Of a stretch of 64,000 nt of DNA, positions 58,025 to 64,000 are shown piece after piece; position 1 is the stretch's first letter, and each line of letters starts with the position of its first letter. Source of the stretch: Brachyhypopomus gauderio (taxonomy: Eukaryota; Chordata; Actinopteri; Gymnotiformes; Hypopomidae); assembly GCF_052324685.1 (NCBI RefSeq), contig NC_135214.1, positions 31,817,971 through 31,881,970 of the forward strand. The letters are read 5' to 3'. Below the pieces are notes generated by a model. The model had not been told where the DNA came from. It did not search any database and saw nothing but the letters and a program-made list of their open reading frames with translations. The position numbers and the translations under genes were made by a program.

Positions 58025-61000
58025 TTTACAGTGCGACATTTTGTATAGCCTAATTGAGATGTAACAGGTTACTGGTAAAGAGAGAACATCTTAAACATGT
58101 TTTTTATATATTTTTGTTTGTTTGTTTGTTTGTTTGGGGGGCATCTCCATTAAACATTAGCTTTATTGTCTTCTTTTAATAATTGATTCTTTTAATAGTT
58201 GATTATGGCCTAATACCATAATCAACAACAACATTATTCTAATAGAAGTCATGTATCTTTTCTCATTTAGCAGTGCAGTCTTAATGCATATTCTTCAGGC
58301 CATAACAAAACTTTGAGGTAAATTTTCAGCGAGTTATAGTTAGTACAAAAATACATGGGCAGGCATCAGTGCTGCCTATAGTGTAAAATACCTGGTCTGT
58401 AATATCAAATGCCCTCAAGAATATTTCAGAGTAATGCATCTTCATCTTTAATGCAACTGGAACATTAAATGAAGTTGGAGCCTTTTTATAGCACTGGAAC
58501 CTTGCAAACTGATTTTCAAGAAAACTAAAGACTAATTTTGCATTGAAAGCCACTTTTTGCTATTTGTCAATGAAGATGAGTTTAGAATGCCTTTTTTGTC
58601 TTGTTACAAGTAGCTGAGTACAAATACTTCTATTTGGCGTGTCTCTCATGAAATAACGTGTAATTATTGGATAGAGCTGTTTTAGTTATAAAATTCTTTG
58701 CAAATATAGATATAACATAGCAAAGTGTTTCAAATTTCCACTGTGGCCAAAACTGCAGCTTGTGCAAATGAAATGTATACATACAAAATGCCAAATGCAA
58801 ACATTGCTGAGAATTTAAATTCATTTAAGTTTCACCAGCCTTAGGGGGAAAACATGGTATACTGCAATGACTATGATTGCAATGACAAATATTGTTTCGA
58901 TTCAATGGCATTACATTGATCTGTTCTGTATTATGTACATCTACTACTACTAGGACAAAGAATTAGGCTGGTGGTTAAATAAAGGTTTGGGGAGCAGATT
59001 GGGGTCTGAGCTAGTACCCCTATTCTTATTGCAGGGTCAGCAGGAAGGACACCACCCATATTAAAGCTCTGGTGCTTTTATTCTTTCATTTTATTTAACA
59101 GCATTTTATTTAACACACAAAACAGCCAGAGGTAAAGGCCATTGAGAATCATACATTCACTCTCACCTTCAAACCTCCATGACATTCAGATATATTCATA
59201 GATATCCTGATTGTGAACAACTTAAGGTGATTAAATTATAAATTGGACAAGTGAGGACAACATTAGAGGAAAGATAAAAATTTAAAGGTTGATTTTAAAA
59301 GAAGTAAATTTGTAGGGCCCCATTATTATATAAATAGTGTGTTTATTTTTGTGTCATGCCAGAGACATCAGGTAGATTCAGATCTGTCTCAACATGATAT
59401 ATGTAAAGTATTATTTTCAAGTTTATACTTGTTTAGTTCTGACTATGTAGAATTGTTGCATTGATTGAATCACAATTTTACTAACTTGAGTTACATTTTG
59501 AGCCTGCACAAAAGCCAGTATTCTTGCTTGGTAAGGCAACTGTAACCCTGCACAATGTTTTCAAGTTCACTTGTAGGTATGTAAGTGTAAATTTGGTGCA
59601 GGTGTTGTCAAATGTTCGCATTTGCCTGTTATATGACATGGTGTTTTATGGTAATTCACTGTCAAATGAACACTGAAGTAAACTATCCTCAGTTTAAATA
59701 AAAAACAAATACTGTTTTAGCACACAGACATACTTGAGTAAATCTATTACCATACTTCTTAATATATACCAGTGTTTTATAATAAAAAAAATTAAATACT
59801 AGGATGCGTTTCATTTTTATCAGTGAATACATCACTACATGATTCATAAGCAACAAATGATTTTACCCACTGCATTTTCCATGAAATGCAGTAGGGCACA
59901 TAATATTCAAGGTATTTCTTCTATCAAAAATATGTAATCATGAAAGAATCGATTCTTACACCTGGAGAGTCATAGGTAATACAATAGTCTAATCTTGTGA
60001 GAGTCCGCAATCTCATATGAGGTCACTGGATTTATTTAAGTGAAAATAACCCTGCAGTGTAAGAGGACAAGTGTGTTTAGGAATAATCTAGTTATTGTTG
60101 GGAAACATTCCTTTGTTTCTGTTGTTTATAGGCACTACTAGTTGTGAATAACAAAAAGGAGAAAAACACATCATACTTTTATTTATATACATATATCAAC
60201 ATTTCTTTGAAGAACATAAGGTTTCCAGAGAAAATACATAAGGTTTCTCAGGAAACCTTCCTCTGTTTATGATGCAGTGTACTCCACATCAATCAAAAAT
60301 TGAATTAATAATAATATAATAATATCTTAATATTAGTAGTATCATTATTATTATAACACTTTTTAAAACAAGGTTCCCAATTGCCAAGTCATGATTTCAA
60401 GTTGTAAGTCACTGTACTGAAATGAAATAATCAGTATTGGGTCTCAAGTTTCCAAGTTCTCAAATTTCTGTAAATTAAAAAACAAAAAAACCTCACTACC
60501 CTATAAATTTTATAAAATGTACATTGCAGATCAAATAACCAAATCATTATTTTTTTTATCAAGTATCTAAAGCTGTCACATTATTATCATCATTATCGTC
60601 TATTTTCATAATCAAAGTCATGTTTCAAAGGTGTCCTTGTCTACGTGCCGGTCTAAAGAGCACTGTGGTATGCTGTAAACATTACGTTAGTGACACCAGT
60701 AGATGATTATTATGTCAGCTTTTGGGTAATTTTAGCCTCATCAGGGTATCAGGGTGTGTTCAGGGTGTCAGGGTACCATGTTTTTTTCACTGAGACAATC
60801 TATTATTTAAAAGATTTCAAGACTTTTAAAAAGCCAGAAATTGAAAAGTGCTTAATGTACACATTGTCAGACACACACAACAAATACACAAATCAAATAA
60901 AATAAAATCAAATATATTTTTATACACCACAACTACAGCTATAAAAACCAGGTACAACAATACATTATTACAAATACAGCTGATTCTACTGATCATGTGA

Positions 61001-61720
61001 ACAATGTGTTCAAAATGTAAACATAGAGCATTGTAGGGATGTTAAAGATCAGCACTGCATGGTCATCTGCTGTAATCCAGGGGCCTGTAACGTATCGCTA
61101 ACATATAGCACGTTTCATGTAGCGTGTAATATGGCTGATTATTATGGCATTATTTATAGGTTTAACTTATTTTCTTAACATACTCTTTGCTAGGTAAATT
61201 TTCCCATTTGCATTTAAGCCAGTTCCAATAAATCTTTTTTCCGCATAAGCGCTACCAGACAGAGGTTAAACGCTCTTCAAAGATTCAGTACGTTACCTTG
61301 CAAAGGAAAAAGTGGACCTCATGTACAATTAGCCCCTGGATTTAGAAGATGGAGCTGTATGGCTGATGTGCTTTATACTAGGAGAACCAACGAGCGGTTG
61401 CAGCCCTTGGAGACTGTGAGAGCAGATGAAACCTTATGCCTGGATGGGTCTGTGGTTCGGGGGCTTGCCTGAAATAAGGCGGCCAGTGCCGCTCGGCCGT
61501 AGGGTGGTTGTGGGGATGCGGCTACTCCCCCTGGCAACCCCTCTGACTTTATACACAGGCACACCTACCGCTGCTGTGGCCGCCGGCTTCGTTGGGGCCA
61601 TACCAATCGCCTTCTCTGATCCAAAAGAGAAGAGGTGAATGGTGGGTTGGGGGAGTGCACCGAGAAGTTGGAAATGTTATCTTTAATACTCTTACATACT
61701 TATGTTTTTTATGTGTAGAT
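58025..61720. other. Gene-poor AT-rich stretch
   Basis: Starts with the 3' untranslated region of the b3gnt7-like gene (a tttg tetranucleotide run at 58113-58136). Nothing else coding is recognised on either strand. 61388-61640 is less AT-rich with a short open frame, but I see no family resemblance. Confidence 0.5.
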
Positions 61721-61721
61721 A

Positions 61722-62012
61722 TACACTCCCCGGCCACTTTATTTTCCTGGCACATTTTGGGCCCATTGCTACCAATTGAGCTTTGTGTCAATACCACAGC
61801 CTTGTTGTTGGTATTGTTACTGATCATGTCCATCCCTTTATGACCACAGTCTACCCATCTTCTGATGGCTACTTCCAGCAGGATACCACATCATGTCATA
61901 AAGACATCATAAAATCTCCACAGTCACCAGATCTCAATTCAACAGAGCACATTTGGGATGTGGTTGAACAGTGGAACTAGCAGTGTACCTAATAAAGGGG
62001 CCAGTGAGTGTA
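61722..62012 (+). mobile_element. Decayed Tc1/mariner-like element
   Basis: Inverted ends tacactccccggccacttta and taataaaggggccagtgagt are a well-known fish repeat terminus. Inside is a degraded transposase piece (GYFQQDTTSCHK, SPQSPDLNSTEHIWDVVEQW), the second Asp to third acidic residue region of Tc1-type transposases. Confidence 0.8.
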
Positions 62013-62552
62013 ATTTCCAGTTAAACTTGCTTTGATATCAAAGCTTTGAGTTATATGCACAATTTGGAATTTGCAAAGTTGCTTTTGATTAGATTAATAA
62101 TATAACACTGCTTCCCTAACTCAACACAGAACCTTAAACCTTTTCTCAGTATCGTCCAGATTTAGTTATTTAGGTGAATTATACTGATAAAATTTCAATC
62201 CCGAGATTAGCTCCTTTCATAAGTGTATAACTATAACATCTGTAGTTCTGTATCTCAGCCAGCTTGATTTATTTAGCTGGCTCAGTTATGCCTGGGCTAC
62301 TTTGTGACACTATTACAGAAAGCAAATTTAAAGCTGCAGTAGAGAAACTTCTCCAAGGAGACATCTGCCTGCCTGCTTGTCATTTGGGGGTTTGTGTGGG
62401 GTTTGCGCGGGGCGGTTCTATTAGCCCAGTGGGGGTTGGGGCTGGATGAATGGCTCACCTTGTGCACGTGTCTGTGCTCGCTGTAGTGCTGGAGCCCTGC
62501 GTGTGTTCTGCATACAGCCCAGGCTGCTGTCCATGAGGTGAGACCTCCAGCC

Positions 62553-62554
<2 letters not shown>

Positions 62555-62593
<39 letters not shown>

Positions 62594-62655
62594 ACAAGCC
62601 TCTCACTGTTACCTTAATCCAGAGGAATGCATGTTTGTGTGTGTGTGTGTGTGTT
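62555..62655. repeat. (CA)n and (TG)n microsatellites
   Basis: A CA run at about 62555-62589 and a TG run at 62634-62654 are separated by about 45 bases of unique sequence. Confidence 0.9.
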
Positions 62656-63062
62656 GCTAGAGTCACACACTGACACTGCAGTCTTACTCATAAACTCAAA
62701 CCTCTTTTCATATTAAGATCATGGGAATTAATCCGTGTTTTTGGGACACAAACACATAGCCATGCACGAGTAGGCATGTGTGTGTGCACACGCATGTGCA
62801 CATAGATCAAGTTTCTTAACTGATTTTCACCATGCTTTAATTAAAGGACATTTTCACATTTATATTTACATTTAGGGAAGTCAAGATACCCTTGAGTCAG
62901 ACTACTACTAAACTACAGGACTCAATACTAGGGGTTATTGATCGATATCAAATCAAATCGATATTTAATCAAAATCGATCAAAATTATGTCACAATCTCG
63001 AGTCAAAAAGAGGATTGACGATCCCTCCCTCTAAGCTACGCAAGCACCCACACTACGCAAAG

Positions 63063-63221
63063 CATGGACGTAATTTTGATTTCAAAAGTGGGGGGGACAT
63101 GGATTCGTCGCTATTTAAATATTTGGTTTTAACCGTAAAAACTGGGGGGGGGACCAAAGCCAGCTTTTGAAAAAGTGGGGGGGACATGTCCCCCCCGTCC
63201 CCCCCCAAAATTACGTCCGTG
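63063..63221. mobile_element. 159-bp hAT-type MITE
   Basis: Ends CATGGACGTAATTTTG and its inverse (CACGGACGTAATTTTG) with a perfect 8-bp duplication acgcaaag at 63055-63062 and 63222-63229. The interior is unusually G/C-homopolymeric (several runs of 7-9). It has no coding capacity. Confidence 0.88.
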
Positions 63222-63651
63222 ACGCAAAGTAAAGCTTGGTTTATACGTCGCGAGGGGCGTGAGGGTCCGTGCACCGAAACTAACGTAATCGTGTGCGCGA
63301 GGGCCTCACGCTGGTGATTCGCGAGGTCGTGCACCTCTTGAATTTTGTAACTTCGCGCTCGCCTTGCCTCAGCGCAGTGAACTAAGTCATGATTGCTGGG
63401 CTCATACACCTTTACAAGGTGGAATTAAAGCACTTGAACGTCACTTTCAAGGTCCATTTCAATAATTCCCAGCACGTTAAACCTAATTAAGTTAAATATT
63501 AATATATATACTTGTCACGGTGAGGCGGCCCCCTAACGGTCGCCTCCGTCCACAGCGGCTGTTATTGTTGTTGTTTTGTTACGTCGTGTGTGTCCCTCAG
63601 GTGGGCGGAGCCCGTGATCCGTCTCACCTGAGGGTCGTTTGTTTGCCTATA

Positions 63652-64000
63652 CAGTGGGGAAAATAAGTATTTAGTCAGTCACCAATTGTGCAAGTTCTCC
63701 CACTTAAAAAGATGAGAGAGGCCTGTAATTGACATCATAGGTAGACCTCAACTATGAGAGACAAAATGTGAAAAAAAAATGAGAAAATCATTTTGTCTGA
63801 CTTTTAAAGAATTTATTTGCAAATAATGGTGGAAAATAAGTATTTGGTCACCTACAAACAAACAAGATTTCTGGCTGTCACAGACCTGTAACTTCTTTTT
63901 AAGAGGCTCCTCTTTCCCCCACTCATTACCTGTATTAATGGCACCTGTTTGAAGTCGTTAACAGTATAAAAGACACCTGCCCACAACCTCAAACAGTCAC
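63652..64000. mobile_element. Tc1/mariner element, cut by the window end
   Basis: Starts CAGTGGGGAAAATAAGTATT after TA at 63650-63651, the same terminus as 51336-51818, and continues to the window edge through about 200 bases of inverted-repeat sequence into the untranslated part. Any transposase lies outside the window. Confidence 0.88.

Noticed and set aside
61388-61640. Possible small gene with ORFs on both strands
   Set aside because: No splice structure, no conserved motif and no match to a known family by eye.

Overview
This is nuclear DNA from a teleost fish. The split vertebrate genes have GT-AG introns. There are many CA/TG microsatellites, and fish-type hAT, Tc1/mariner and LINE copies; no species can be named from the sequence alone. 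I assembled nine host genes from exon homology, splice sites and reading phase. In order they are: prkar2a (+, last four exons), naa80 (+), hyal3 (+), lsmem2 (-), amt (+), ifrd2 (+), dffb (+), a C1orf174 homologue (-) and b3gnt7-like (+).

1-14110 appears to be an intron of prkar2a, built as nested insertions. A minisatellite is split by a short hAT-type element (383-13081, 8-bp TSD). That element is split by a longer hAT (571-12963, 8-bp TSD), which is split in turn by an antisense endogenous retrovirus (1482-12645, 4-bp TSD, two 542-bp LTRs that look identical). The retrovirus has an uninterrupted 1541-codon pol in the same frame as gag, behind one UGA. The Pol C-terminus carries a macro domain closely resembling the ADP-ribosyl-hydrolase TARG1/OARD1, with both catalytic residues present. 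Gag is frameshifted and seems to lack capsid. Env is cut by one in-frame stop.

14111-24591: the end of prkar2a (second cAMP-binding domain), naa80 (actin N-terminal acetyltransferase) and hyal3 (hyaluronidase), with hAT and LINE remnants between them. 25560-33564: lsmem2 and amt are head to head over a possible shared promoter carrying a ZNF143-like motif. 35939-44671: ifrd2, with a fold-back repeat cluster, a minisatellite and a possible 63-nt cassette exon in its introns. naa80-hyal3-lsmem2-ifrd2 matches the human 3p21.31 block.

46517-53401: dffb (the apoptotic nuclease CAD) and the C1orf174 homologue lie tail to tail, as in human 1p36. An exon-intron boundary in dffb has expanded into twenty 38-bp tandem copies. 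54080-55720 holds nested hAT remnants. 56792-58024 is the single coding exon of a b3gnt7-like glycosyltransferase. 58025-64000 has no recognisable host gene, only decayed transposons and simple repeats, ending in a Tc1-type copy cut by the window edge.
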